Shown here: piece after piece, positions 22,656 to 31,244 of the stretch
Numbering within the stretch: the stretch's first letter is position 1
Layout: every line of letters begins with the position of its first letter
Notes under the pieces: generated by a model
Seen by the model: the letters and a program-made list of their open reading frames with translations, nothing else
Told to the model about the DNA's origin: nothing
Database searches by the model: none
Position numbers and translations under genes: made by a program
Origin: Gemmatimonadales bacterium
GTDB taxonomy: Bacteria > Gemmatimonadota > Gemmatimonadetes > Longimicrobiales > Gaopeijiaceae
NCBI GenBank assembly: GCA_007695225.1
Contig: REED01000097.1
Location: forward strand, 1 to 39,808
Direction of reading: 5' to 3'
DNA length: 39,808 bases

Positions 22656-24665
22656 CTAGGAACCGCCCTCCTCGAGCGCCACCCGGGGCTGGAGGAAGGC
22701 CGCACCCGGGCGGGAGAGCCCCACCTCGCTCAGGACCACCTCACCCACGCGGCTTCCGTCGAAGACGAGGCGGATCTCCCGGAGTTCCCCCAGTTCCAGG
22801 GCCGGGTTCACACGGGTGAACTCATCCAGGGGAATGGAGAACCCGTGCCCCACCAACTCATGGAGTGTGGGGAAGCGGGACCGCTCCAGGTCCCGCCTGC
22901 GGAGGACCCGGATCTCCAGGGGTCGCCGGATGGGACCGAACCGGGAAAGGGGGAGTGCAGCCGATTCACCACCTGCGTCCAGGATCTGGATGGTGAGTTC
23001 GAGGGGTAGATCTCCCGCCTCATCGGCCTCCCCATCCCCTTCGGCCTTCCCCTCCCCTTCGGCTTTCCCCGCCGCTTCGGCGCCCCGCTCCTCTTCGGCC
23101 CTTGCTTCGAGGTCATTCCCGGCCCCCTGTTCGGAATCCTCGCCGGACTCAGGCGGCGCGGGTCTTCCCCGGGTCGGCGCCAGGAGGAAGTCCAGCGTGG
23201 TCTCCTCCCCCACATCCCAGCGCCGGGGGAGCGTCGGTGGGAGGGTGATGGCATAGTGGGGTGGCTCGTCCTCCCCGGTCCGGTGCCATCCCAGCCAGGC
23301 CCCGTAGTGCTGTTGGGAGACCTGACGCTGGGGCGTGACACGGGAACGGAGGACCAGTTCGCCCTCCCGCCAGGTGGAGAGCCCTTCCCCCCGGAGGGTC
23401 ACCCCCGCCTCGGTCCCGGTGGTGAGGTCGATGTCCTCGCTGTAGTCGGCCAGGGGCCGGAAGGAGGCGTGCTGGAAGCGGGTCTGGTACATGGTGGGTG
23501 GGAGCCAGCCGCCGGCGGTACGATGGTCCCGGAAGAGGGGGAGCCAGCGTTCTTCTCCCTTGAGCGTCGCCTCGAGGAAGGCGGTGATGTAGAGCCGGCC
23601 GAACTCCAGCTGATCCTCTTCCGGCAGGAGCCCATCCAGAGCCAGGCTCCGGGGGCTCCGGGGTCCGCGGTCGAAGGCGCCCCACCCTTCGTTCCATTGC
23701 CCGTGGTTCGCCCGGTACACGTAGACCGCCGACTTGAAGGCGGGGACCTGGCCGGTGAAGCGGACCCGGGAATACTGCCGGAGCCCGGCGAAGCTGGTCA
23801 CGTCCCCATCGTGGGAGCCGTGGAAGACCAGGTAGTTCACGTCCTCGAGGGGGACGGGGCGGTTCGCCGGCTCGTACTGGCCGTCCACCGGCGCGATGGC
23901 CACCAGGGAACGGATGTTGAACCCGAAGTCGAAGGTGAGGGAGGCGTCGTCGGGATAATGGGCGAGCCGGTTGAAGGCGGCGGCATGCCCCACGGCTTCG
24001 CCTCCCCGGGAGTGGCCCATGAGGGCGATGCGGTCCCAGTCCACCATCCCGTGGAAGGGGTTCCCCGGATCGGAGTGGAAGCCCTTCCATGCCTCCAGGT
24101 GCTTCAGGAGCATCCATCCCCGGGCGTCGTTCTCCTGACGGATGCTTCCATTCAGGAAGTTCATGTCCACCGAGACCAGGATGAATCCCCGGCTGGCCAG
24201 GAGTTCTCCCAGGTAGGCGTATCCCGGGTCCGAGAAGTCCCGGGGATCGTGGTTCCCATGGACGATGAGGACCAGGGGGAAGGGCCCTGCCCCCTCCTCC
24301 GGGTACCAGACCCGGCCGTTCAGCGGGAAGGCGTCGGCCTCGAAGCCCCAGTAGCGACGCCAGAACCTCGCCATTTCCGTTCGATTCACCATGACGGAGG
24401 CGTCCACGGTCCCGGTGGTGAATGCCGCTCCTTCAGCGTACTCCGGGCGCCTTCGGTCCGTCCCGCTCCCGTAGGTGAGGAAGCCAACGGAATGGGGTCC
24501 CGGAGTGGACGGGGAAGGCCCTTCCAGGACCTGATGGGCCAGGACGGTGGGGTGGTCGCTTTCCGCCAGCTGAAGGGACGCGCGGCACCCGGCCAGGGTG
24601 AGGGCTCCCAGCAACGCAACGGCGGACACGATCAGGGCAGGAGAGCGTCGGTTCAAGTCGTTCAT
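22656..24665 (-). CDS. Alpha/beta-hydrolase lipoprotein with charged linker
   Basis: The protein has 669 residues with a lipoprotein signal (LLGALTLAGC). The hydrolase core has the oxyanion strand LVLIVHGNHDP and the nucleophile elbow GHSRGG (Ser219), followed by a serine-hydrolase-like acid and histidine region (NYLVFHGSHDGDV and RANHGQWNEG). This suggests an esterase, lipase or chlorophyllase/dienelactone-type hydrolase in the periplasm or at the surface. From about residue 380 the protein is beta-rich, split by a Glu/Ala/Gly-rich low-complexity linker (about 515-548). The start ATG at 24665 precedes a basic N-terminus and hydrophobic core. It is divergent from the SARP-type regulator. Confidence 0.85.
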   Translation of the reverse strand: MNDLNRRSPALIVSAVALLGALTLAGCRASLQLAESDHPTVLAHQVLEGPSPSTPGPHSVGFLTYGSGTDRRRPEYAEGAAFTTGTVDASVMVNRTEMARFWRRYWGFEADAFPLNGRVWYPEEGAGPFPLVLIVHGNHDPRDFSDPGYAYLGELLASRGFILVSVDMNFLNGSIRQENDARGWMLLKHLEAWKGFHSDPGNPFHGMVDWDRIALMGHSRGGEAVGHAAAFNRLAHYPDDASLTFDFGFNIRSLVAIAPVDGQYEPANRPVPLEDVNYLVFHGSHDGDVTSFAGLRQYSRVRFTGQVPAFKSAVYVYRANHGQWNEGWGAFDRGPRSPRSLALDGLLPEEDQLEFGRLYITAFLEATLKGEERWLPLFRDHRTAGGWLPPTMYQTRFQHASFRPLADYSEDIDLTTGTEAGVTLRGEGLSTWREGELVLRSRVTPQRQVSQQHYGAWLGWHRTGEDEPPHYAITLPPTLPRRWDVGEETTLDFLLAPTRGRPAPPESGEDSEQGAGNDLEARAEEERGAEAAGKAEGEGKAEGDGEADEAGDLPLELTIQILDAGGESAALPLSRFGPIRRPLEIRVLRRRDLERSRFPTLHELVGHGFSIPLDEFTRVNPALELGELREIRLVFDGSRVGEVVLSEVGLSRPGAAFLQPRVALEEGGS

Positions 24666-24795
24666 TGCACGGCCTTCGCGGGGGACCAGGAGTGCCCATT
24701 GCCAGGATTCCCCTCCACCCTACCTCCCCCGGGGTCGACGGGCCACCTATCGGCGCCCGGTCCTTCCGAAACTCGAACCGAAGACCGCAGTTGCA

Positions 24796-24801
24796 TATAA
24801 T
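24796..24801 (+). promoter_or_regulatory. Candidate -10 box (TATAAT) of the SARP-type regulator operon
   Basis: A perfect TATAAT occurs 71 bases before the regulator ATG, in the divergent gap between the hydrolase and regulator genes, where the surrounding sequence is very GC-rich. The best -35-like hexamer at a 17-base gap is TCGAAC (24773-24778), matching TTGACA at only three positions, so an activator may be needed. The gap is 207 bases and also carries the start region of the divergent hydrolase. Confidence 0.55.
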
Positions 24802-24872
24802 GGAGACTCGAGCGGCACCCACGCCTCCGGGGGGCTGGGATCCCTGGAGTGCCCAGCACAGCGGGGTCCGGT

Positions 24873-27800
24873 ATGAGCCCGCAGCAACTCGAGATCCTCC
24901 TCCTCGGGCCGTTGGAGGTGCGGGGGAGCGGTGTCCGCCTGGAGCTGCCCCCCTCGAGGAAGGCCCGAGCTCTCCTGGCCTATCTGGTGGCCAGCGGGCG
25001 TCCCCATGCCCGCAGTTCCCTCTGCGCCCTTCTCTGGCAGGAGGTGAACGATCCCCGGGCGGGGCTGCGCTGGGCGCTCTCCAAGCTCCGATCGGTGGTG
25101 GAGCAAGGAGAGGCCTCCCGGATCGTTACGTCCGGGGACCGGGTCGGATTCCAGGCAGGGGACGGGGAGGTGGACCTCCATCGGATCCGCTCCGCCATCT
25201 CCGATCACCCCGCGACCGCCTCCCTCGAGGCGCTGGAGGAGGCGCAGCAGGCCTTTCGGGGCGAATTCCTGGAGGGACTCGATCTTCCCTCCTGCCATCG
25301 CTATCAGGCCTGGTGCCTGGGGATGCGAGAGCGGCTGCGGCTCCGCCATGTCTCCGTCCTCGCCGCCCTCACCCATCGCCTCCGCGACACCCCTGAAGAG
25401 GCGCTCCCCCATGCCCTGGCCCGACTCGCGCTGGACCCCTTCGCCGAAGAGGCCCATATCGCCGCCATGGATCTTCTGGGCGAACTGGGGCGTGTGGACC
25501 GGGCGTTGGAGGTCTATGAGGGGTGCCGTCGAATGCTGTCGGATCACCTGGAGGTTCCCCCTTCCGAGGAACTGGAGTCTGCCCGCCGGCGCCTGGGGAC
25601 ACCGACCCGGCTGAAGTCGGTGGCGGCGGATTCAGCGGAGGACGGGGAGGGAGGGGAAAGGGAAGCCTCCAGGATCCTGGCGAACCTCCCCGAGCCCGAG
25701 GGCCTCCCCGCCATCGGAGGGGAGGACCCGATCCTGGTGGGGCGGGAAGAGGAGATCGAGGCCCTCCAACGCCTGATCCGGGGGGCGGGCTCCGGGGCGG
25801 GTCCCGGGGCGGTCCCGGCCGTGGCCCTCCTGACCGGGGAGCCGGGGATCGGGAAGACCCGCCTCCTCCGGGAGATGGTCGGCGACGTCCGGTCGCTGGG
25901 AGGATGGACCCTCTCGGGACAGGTGTTCGAGACCGAGGAGGTCCGACCCTACGGCGCCTGGGCGGAGATGCTTCGCCAGCTCCCCCCGGGTCTGCTGGAC
26001 ACCCGAATGCGGAGGGCCCTCTCCGGACTCCTCACCGGGCCGGCGGAGCTCCGTTCCCCGGGACCCACGGAGCGGACCCAGCTCTTCGACGCGGTAAGGC
26101 TGCTCCTGGAACGACTGGCCAGGGCCCGGGGGCCGGGACTCCTGGTTCTGGATGACGTCCAGTGGCTCGATGCCTCCTCCGCGGCCCTGTTGCACTACGT
26201 CACGCGCACCCTGGGTTCCTCGCCCCTCGTCCTGGCCCTCTCCGCCCGGGAAGAGGAGATCCCCCCAGGGTCCAGCACGGCACGGGCGCTGAAGGCCCTG
26301 AACGACGCCGGGATCCTCCAGCGGATTCCCCTCCGACGGCTGGATGCCGACGAGACGGGAGCCCTCGTCCGCTCCGTGGACCGTTCCCTGGACCCGGAGC
26401 CGGTGTTCGCCACCAGTGAAGGGAACCCCTTCTTTGCCCTGGCAGTGGCCGCGTCGCTGCGGGATGGGGCCGCCAGCCCCCCGGCCACCATCCAGGAGGA
26501 ACTCCAGGACCGGCTGGCGCGCCTCGACGGCCGCGCCCTGTCCCTCCTCCCATGGGCGGCGGCCCTGGGGAGAGCCTTCGATGTTCCCACTCTGGAGCGG
26601 GTCCTGGAACGGTCGACCCCGGAGATCGTGGAGGCCATCGATGGGCTGGAACGACGGGGCATCCTCAGGGCGCGAGGCGGGGATCGCTATGACTTCACCC
26701 ACTCCCTCCTCCGGCAGGCCGCCTATCGCCGGCCCTCTGAGCCGGCCCGGAGGGCGATCCACCGGAGGATCGCCCAGGCCATGGATCGCATGGACCCGGG
26801 TGAGGGTCGGGAGCCTGGCGCCATGGCGTACCACGCCGAGCTGGGAGGTCTCCCCGGGCTCTCCGTCCAGGCGTGCATCGAGGCGGCCGAGCAGTCCCTC
26901 TGGATGTTCGCCCTGGACGAGGCGGCGGAGCTGGTGGAACGGGGGCTCGCCCAGGTGGATGGACTTTCCGACGAGGTCCGGGTCCCCCTCGAGATGGGGC
27001 TCCTCCGGATCTACTCGTTCCGGAGCATGCGGGAGCGGCGCCCCCCAGGGGTCGAGGAGCGAGTGGAACGGGTGACCGAAGAGGCCCGGGCTTCCGGTGC
27101 CCTCAGGATCGTGGCCACCGGTCACGCACTTCTCATGGATCTGCAGTACCAGCGGGGGGCGTTCCACGAGGCGGCCCGGAGTTCGGTACGCTCCGCCGAT
27201 GCGGGTCGGGAGAGCGAGCCCGGCACGGCGATCCGAGCCCTGTCGGAGACGGCGGCCTGCCTCCTCCTGCTGGACCAGGCGCCGGACGATGCCCGTCGCC
27301 TGGCCGAGGAAGCCTTCGATCTGGCCGACGAGCACGGCATCGAGACGGACGTGGTCTGGCTGGCCCGTGCACTCCTCCGCCATCACGAGGGCGATCTCGA
27401 TGGGGCCTCCTTCGCCTTCGGTGAGGTCATCCGCCTGGGACGACGGGCTCGGGACCGGTGGTGGGAGTGCCCTGCCCTCACCCGCATGGTCATGGTGGAG
27501 CTGGACCGGGGTGAGCCGGGGGGGGCTCTCGCCCTTGCTCGGGAGGCGGAGGAACAGGCCAGGCGGATGGATGATGATCCGCAGGCCGCCTTCGCAAGGG
27601 CCCTGGGAGCGCTGGCTGAGGCCGGGGACCCGGCGGACCCGGCCCTTGATGAAGCTCTTGATGAAGCGCTTGATGAAGCGCTGGAGGAGCTCCGCGGGCT
27701 CGACAGCCTCTGGAAGATCGGACATGTCCAGTCGTACGCGGCGGAACTTGAGCTCGAGCGGGGGCGGGCCGACGTGGCCCGGAGACGGGCCGAGGAGACA

Positions 27801-28001
27801 CTGGCGGCCGCTCGGGTGCTGGATCGGCCCAGCCTGCTGGCCGTGGCCCACGCCCTCCTGGCGCGCTGCGCTGTCCTGGAGGGCCGCCTGGAAGAGGCAG
27901 CGCGATCCCTGGAGGCCCCGGAGATCACCCGGCCCCATCACCGGCTCTCCCATCGGGCCCGACAGGTGGTTCGAAGAACCCGGGAGGCGGTCGGGTCCTG
28001 A
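24873..28001 (+). CDS. SARP-type transcriptional regulator with BTAD, AAA ATPase and helical-repeat domains
   Basis: The protein has 1042 residues. Residues 1-95 form an OmpR/SARP-type winged helix (LLGPLEVRGSGVRLELPPSR, KARALLAYLV, RWALSKLRSVV). Residues 95-250 form the BTAD domain. A Gly/Ala-rich linker then leads to an AAA ATPase with Walker A GEPGIGKT (about 324-331) and Walker B LLVLDDVQWLD (about 423-433). The remaining 600 residues are TPR-like helical repeats, with a run LDEALDEALDEA encoded by a 12-bp repeat. Large SARP proteins of this design usually activate nearby biosynthetic genes in response to an unknown ligand. The ATG at 24873 is used because MSPQQLEILLLGPLEV is the family N-terminus; a GTG at 24849 is possible. 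Four genes follow on the same strand. Confidence 0.9.
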   Translation: MSPQQLEILLLGPLEVRGSGVRLELPPSRKARALLAYLVASGRPHARSSLCALLWQEVNDPRAGLRWALSKLRSVVEQGEASRIVTSGDRVGFQAGDGEVDLHRIRSAISDHPATASLEALEEAQQAFRGEFLEGLDLPSCHRYQAWCLGMRERLRLRHVSVLAALTHRLRDTPEEALPHALARLALDPFAEEAHIAAMDLLGELGRVDRALEVYEGCRRMLSDHLEVPPSEELESARRRLGTPTRLKSVAADSAEDGEGGEREASRILANLPEPEGLPAIGGEDPILVGREEEIEALQRLIRGAGSGAGPGAVPAVALLTGEPGIGKTRLLREMVGDVRSLGGWTLSGQVFETEEVRPYGAWAEMLRQLPPGLLDTRMRRALSGLLTGPAELRSPGPTERTQLFDAVRLLLERLARARGPGLLVLDDVQWLDASSAALLHYVTRTLGSSPLVLALSAREEEIPPGSSTARALKALNDAGILQRIPLRRLDADETGALVRSVDRSLDPEPVFATSEGNPFFALAVAASLRDGAASPPATIQEELQDRLARLDGRALSLLPWAAALGRAFDVPTLERVLERSTPEIVEAIDGLERRGILRARGGDRYDFTHSLLRQAAYRRPSEPARRAIHRRIAQAMDRMDPGEGREPGAMAYHAELGGLPGLSVQACIEAAEQSLWMFALDEAAELVERGLAQVDGLSDEVRVPLEMGLLRIYSFRSMRERRPPGVEERVERVTEEARASGALRIVATGHALLMDLQYQRGAFHEAARSSVRSADAGRESEPGTAIRALSETAACLLLLDQAPDDARRLAEEAFDLADEHGIETDVVWLARALLRHHEGDLDGASFAFGEVIRLGRRARDRWWECPALTRMVMVELDRGEPGGALALAREAEEQARRMDDDPQAAFARALGALAEAGDPADPALDEALDEALDEALEELRGLDSLWKIGHVQSYAAELELERGRADVARRRAEETLAAARVLDRPSLLAVAHALLARCAVLEGRLEEAARSLEAPEITRPHHRLSHRARQVVRRTREAVGS
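27645..27680 (+). repeat. 12-bp in-frame tandem repeat in the regulator gene
   Basis: Three units of CTTGATGAAGC[T/G] (27645-27656, 27657-27668, 27669-27680) encode Leu-Asp-Glu-Ala three times. The codons are less GC-rich than around them. The insert lies in the TPR-like part and may alter loop length. Confidence 0.9.
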
Positions 28002-28079
28002 GGGAGATTACAACGCCCAATACATCGCCGGCTCCAACGATGGGCCCCCAAGCTTCCCCTTCAGCCCAGGAGGACGACC

Positions 28080-28331
28080 ATGGCAGACGTGATTCTCGAG
28101 CGCAGTTTCGACCCACCCCTCACCGACGAGCTCCTGACGGAGCTCACCCATCGATTCTCGCCCTGCCTGGACAGGAACGGTGTCCGATGGATCCGGAGCC
28201 ATCTTTCGAAGGACAGGCGCCGGCTCATCTGCCACTTCCAGGCACCGGACGCCGGCGCCCTTCGAAGCGCGCTCCGGCAGGCCAGGATCGAGCACGAGCG
28301 GGTGTGGTCCAGCCGGATCCTGGAGCCGTGA
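28080..28331 (+). CDS. DUF4242 (SCO4226-type) small protein
   Basis: This 83-residue protein fits the DUF4242 pattern: ILERSFDPPLTDELL, a Cys in the SPCLDRNGVRWIRSHLS stretch, RRLICHFQAPDAGALRSALR and VWSSRIL. One structurally known relative, SCO4226 of Streptomyces, is a nickel-binding ferredoxin-like protein; binding here is not shown. It is a single domain without signal peptide. It starts 78 bases after the regulator gene and is followed 76 bases later by the FAD oxidoreductase, so co-transcription with both is likely. A role as metal-binding or substrate-handling accessory is inference. Confidence 0.85.
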   Translation: MADVILERSFDPPLTDELLTELTHRFSPCLDRNGVRWIRSHLSKDRRRLICHFQAPDAGALRSALRQARIEHERVWSSRILEP

Positions 28332-28407
28332 TCGTTCTCCCCGGGGTCGCCGGCGCCGACGAGGTGCCATGACCCGCTAGCCATGCGAACCGACGAGGGA
28401 GAGGGAG

Positions 28408-29784
28408 ATGCTTGAACCCAATGTGATCGAGCCGCTGCAGGAGACGCTTCGTGGGGGAGTCATCCGCCCCGGTGATCCGGAGTTCGACGACGCACGCACC
28501 ATCTACAACGGAATGATCGATCGGCGCCCTGCCATGGTGGTGCGCTGCGCCAACGTGGGCGATGTGGTCCGGACGGTGAAGTTCGGCAGGGACCAGGGGG
28601 TGGAGACGGCCATCCGGAGCGGAGGCCACAATGGACCCGGCCTGGCGCTGGTGGACGACGGACTGGTGATCGACCTCTCCCCCATGAAGGGGATCCGCGT
28701 GGATCCCGAAGCCCGCACCGCCCGGGTCGACGCGGGGTGCACCTGGGGCGATGTGGACCACGCCACCCACGCCTTCGGCCTGGCCACGGTGAGCGGGGTC
28801 ATCTCCACCACCGGCGTGGGCGGCCTCACCCTGGGCGGCGGCCACGGCTACCTCAGCCGGAAGTACGGCCTCACCATCGACAACCTGCTCTCCGCCGACG
28901 TGGTGCTGGCCGATGGGCGCTTCGTGCACGCCAGCGAAACGGAGAACCCGGACCTCTTCTGGGCGTTGCGGGGAGGCGGGGGGAATTTCGGTGTGGTCAC
29001 CTCCTTCGAATACCGATTGCATCCGGTGTCCACGGTGACCGCAGGCCCCATGTTCTGGCGCCTCGATGACCTGGAGACCACCCTGCGCTGGTACCGGGAG
29101 TGGCTCCCCCAGGCGGACGAGGACACCTACGCCTTCTATCTCACGGCAAGGGTCCCCGCCGGCGACCCCTTCCCGGAAGACATCCACGGCGAACAGGTCT
29201 GCGGGCTCCTCTGGTGCCACACCGGGACCGAGAAAGAGGCCGAGGCCGCGCTCCAGGAAGCCAGGGCGGTGGCGGAGCCGTTCTTCGAGGGGGTGGGCCC
29301 CATGCCCTATCCGGTGCTCCAGAGCGCCTTCGACGGACTCTATCCTCCCGGGGATCAGTGGTACTGGAAGGGGGACTTCGTCCGGGAGCTCAGTGACGAG
29401 GCGGTGGCCCAGCATGTGCGCTTCCGAGAGGTCCCCACCCCCCAGTCCACCATGCACCTCTATCCCATCGACGGGGCGGTGCATCGAGTGGGCCAGGAAG
29501 AGACCGCCTGGAACTACCGGGATGCCAACTGGTCCATGGTGATTGCCGGCGTGGACCGGGACCCGAAGAACCGGGACCTCATCACCCGGTGGGCCCGGGA
29601 GTACTGGCAGGCGCTCCACCCCCACTCCGCCGGGGGATCCTACATCAACTTCATGATGGAGGAGGGCCCCGACCGGATCCGCGCCACCTATGGGTCGAAC
29701 TACGAGCAGCTGCGCCGGATCAAGGCGAAGTACGATCCCGAGAACTTCTTCCACGTGAACCAGAACATCGAGCCGGCCACGTGA
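28408..29784 (+). CDS. FAD-dependent oxidoreductase with BBE domain (covalent FAD)
   Basis: A 458-residue member of the FAD_binding_4/berberine-bridge family. It has the covalent FAD histidine in RSGGHNG (His74), the FAD-binding stretch STTGVGGLTLGGGHGYLSRK, and a C-terminal BBE domain ending YDPENFFHVNQNI. The position that in bicovalent enzymes carries a cysteine holds no cysteine here (ATVSGVIS), so I predict only histidyl linkage. The family oxidises secondary alcohols, amines, sugars or natural-product intermediates with oxygen as acceptor. No signal peptide is seen. The ATG at 28408 has GAGAGGGAGA just before it as ribosome-binding site. The substrate is unknown. Confidence 0.92.
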   Translation: MLEPNVIEPLQETLRGGVIRPGDPEFDDARTIYNGMIDRRPAMVVRCANVGDVVRTVKFGRDQGVETAIRSGGHNGPGLALVDDGLVIDLSPMKGIRVDPEARTARVDAGCTWGDVDHATHAFGLATVSGVISTTGVGGLTLGGGHGYLSRKYGLTIDNLLSADVVLADGRFVHASETENPDLFWALRGGGGNFGVVTSFEYRLHPVSTVTAGPMFWRLDDLETTLRWYREWLPQADEDTYAFYLTARVPAGDPFPEDIHGEQVCGLLWCHTGTEKEAEAALQEARAVAEPFFEGVGPMPYPVLQSAFDGLYPPGDQWYWKGDFVRELSDEAVAQHVRFREVPTPQSTMHLYPIDGAVHRVGQEETAWNYRDANWSMVIAGVDRDPKNRDLITRWAREYWQALHPHSAGGSYINFMMEEGPDRIRATYGSNYEQLRRIKAKYDPENFFHVNQNIEPAT

Positions 29785-29827
29785 AGCGCCGATCATCAAC
29801 TCACCTGAACCCGAGGCTTCGGAAGCC

Positions 29828-30352
29828 ATGAGTTCACACTCCAACCCCATCCGAGCCGCCGTGGAACGGGTCCGGAGGGCCCTGACCCGTTCCGAAACCG
29901 TGGGGCGTGGGACGGCCCGCACCCGGGCCCGCATCCGGGACGGCCTCACCTGCGAGGTGGAGGACGGTTCCTGGCGTCTCACCGTCGACATGCCGGAAAA
30001 GGTCGGGGGCGGGGGTGAGGGGCCGGACCCCGGCGTGCTGGGTCGTGGGGCGCTGGCGAGCTGTCTTGCCGTGGGATATGCCCTGTGGGCCGCCCACGAA
30101 GGGGTGCCCCTGGACGCATTGGAGGTGGAGGTGGAGGCCGATTACGATGCCCGACCGGAGTACGGCATCGGGTCGGGAGCCCCGGGGTACGACGCCCTCC
30201 GGTGGGAGGTCCGGGTGGAGAGCGCAGCTCCCGAGGAGCGGGTACTCCAGCTCCTGGCCACCGCCGAGGACCGGAGCCCTTGGCTGGCGGTCTTCCGGAA
30301 CTCGCAGGAGCTCCAGCGCACCGTCCGGTTCACTTCGCGAGTGGAGGGCTGA
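29828..30352 (+). CDS. OsmC-like family protein lacking the second cysteine
   Basis: A 174-residue protein with the OsmC/Ohr-like fold pattern: GALASCLAVGYALWAA carries the conserved N-terminal helix cysteine (Cys79), and LEVEVEADYDARPEYG is the following strand region. OsmC/Ohr enzymes reduce organic peroxides with two cysteines. The second, usually in a CP motif, appears to be Ser (ATAEDRSPWLAV), so the protein may not be a classic peroxidase. It follows the FAD oxidoreductase by 43 bases and precedes the methyltransferase by four. A redox or thiol-binding role in the same pathway is inference. Confidence 0.85.
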   Translation: MSSHSNPIRAAVERVRRALTRSETVGRGTARTRARIRDGLTCEVEDGSWRLTVDMPEKVGGGGEGPDPGVLGRGALASCLAVGYALWAAHEGVPLDALEVEVEADYDARPEYGIGSGAPGYDALRWEVRVESAAPEERVLQLLATAEDRSPWLAVFRNSQELQRTVRFTSRVEG

Positions 30353-30356
30353 CGCC

Positions 30357-31178
30357 ATGGATGCCAGGCTACAACTCCGCGTGCAGCGCTACGGGTGGGA
30401 CCGGGCCGCCGCAGTCTACGACGCGGCCTGGCGGGGTCCCCTGACCCCGGCCCAGGACCTCCTGCTGGAGATGGCCGCCCTCGATCCGGGGGAGGAGGTG
30501 CTGGAGACGGCCTGCGGCTCGGGGCTCGTGACCCATCGTATGGCCCGGGCCGTGGGCCCGAGCGGGCGGGTCGTGGGAACCGATCTCTCCCAGGGGATGC
30601 TGGACGAAGCCGAAGCGGCCGCGGCAGAGGCGGAGCTGGAGCACGTCACCTTCCAGCGGATGAACGCCGAATCCCTGAACCTTCCAGACGCCTCGTTCGA
30701 CGTGGTCCTCTGCTCCCTGGGGCTCATGTATGTGCCCGATCCCGAGGCGGCCATCCGGGAGATGGGACGGGTCCTCCGGCCCGGTGGCCGGGCGGTGGCG
30801 GCGGTCTGGGGTGAACGGAGCCGGTGCGGATGGGCTGAGGTGTTCCCCATCGTGGACGCTCGGGTCAACACCGAGGTGTGCCCCCTCTTCTTCCAGCTCG
30901 GTACCGGGGACACGCTCAAGAACCAGCTGGAGGAAGCCGGCTTCCATGGCGTAGAGGTGCGGCGGATCCAGGTCACCCTCCCCTTCGCCTCCCAGGAGGA
31001 GGCCCTGGAGGCCGCCTTCGCCGGGGGGCCCGTGGCCATGGCGTACAGCCGCTTCGACCTTGGCACCCGCGACGAGATCCACGAGGCATATCTGGACTCC
31101 ATCGCCGCCTTCCGTACTCCCGAGGGCTACCGGATCCCAGGGGAGTTCGTGGTGGCCCGGGGGGTGTGGCCCCGGTGA
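30357..31178 (+). CDS. SAM-dependent class I methyltransferase (Methyltransf_11 type)
   Basis: A 273-residue protein with motif I VLETACGSGLVT, an acidic ribose-binding residue in VVGTDLSQGML, and motif IV VVLCSLGLMYVPD followed by RVLRPGGRAV. This layout is that of small-molecule C- or O-methyltransferases (UbiE-like). Its cysteines are not arranged as in ArsM, so arsenite methylation is not proposed. GGAGGG (30343-30348) is eight bases before the ATG at 30357, and the OsmC-like stop is only four bases before it, so the two genes are co-translated. It is the last gene of the SARP block and is convergent with the M28 peptidase gene. Confidence 0.9.
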   Translation: MDARLQLRVQRYGWDRAAAVYDAAWRGPLTPAQDLLLEMAALDPGEEVLETACGSGLVTHRMARAVGPSGRVVGTDLSQGMLDEAEAAAAEAELEHVTFQRMNAESLNLPDASFDVVLCSLGLMYVPDPEAAIREMGRVLRPGGRAVAAVWGERSRCGWAEVFPIVDARVNTEVCPLFFQLGTGDTLKNQLEEAGFHGVEVRRIQVTLPFASQEEALEAAFAGGPVAMAYSRFDLGTRDEIHEAYLDSIAAFRTPEGYRIPGEFVVARGVWPR

Positions 31179-31244
31179 GGCCAGCCCGGCCCCTCCCCCC
31201 CGGAACCCCTTTCCTTCGTCAACGGCTACCTCTTCAACGGCCGC

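Noticed and set aside
25632-27953. Open frame of about 770 codons antisense to the SARP-type regulator
   Set aside because: Low-complexity translation; the sense frame has winged helix, BTAD and Walker motifs.
30357-31178. Methyltransferase as the missing ArsM of the arsenosugar pathway
   Set aside because: Its cysteines are not in ArsM positions, it sits in the SARP block, and it is almost 4 kb from arsS.
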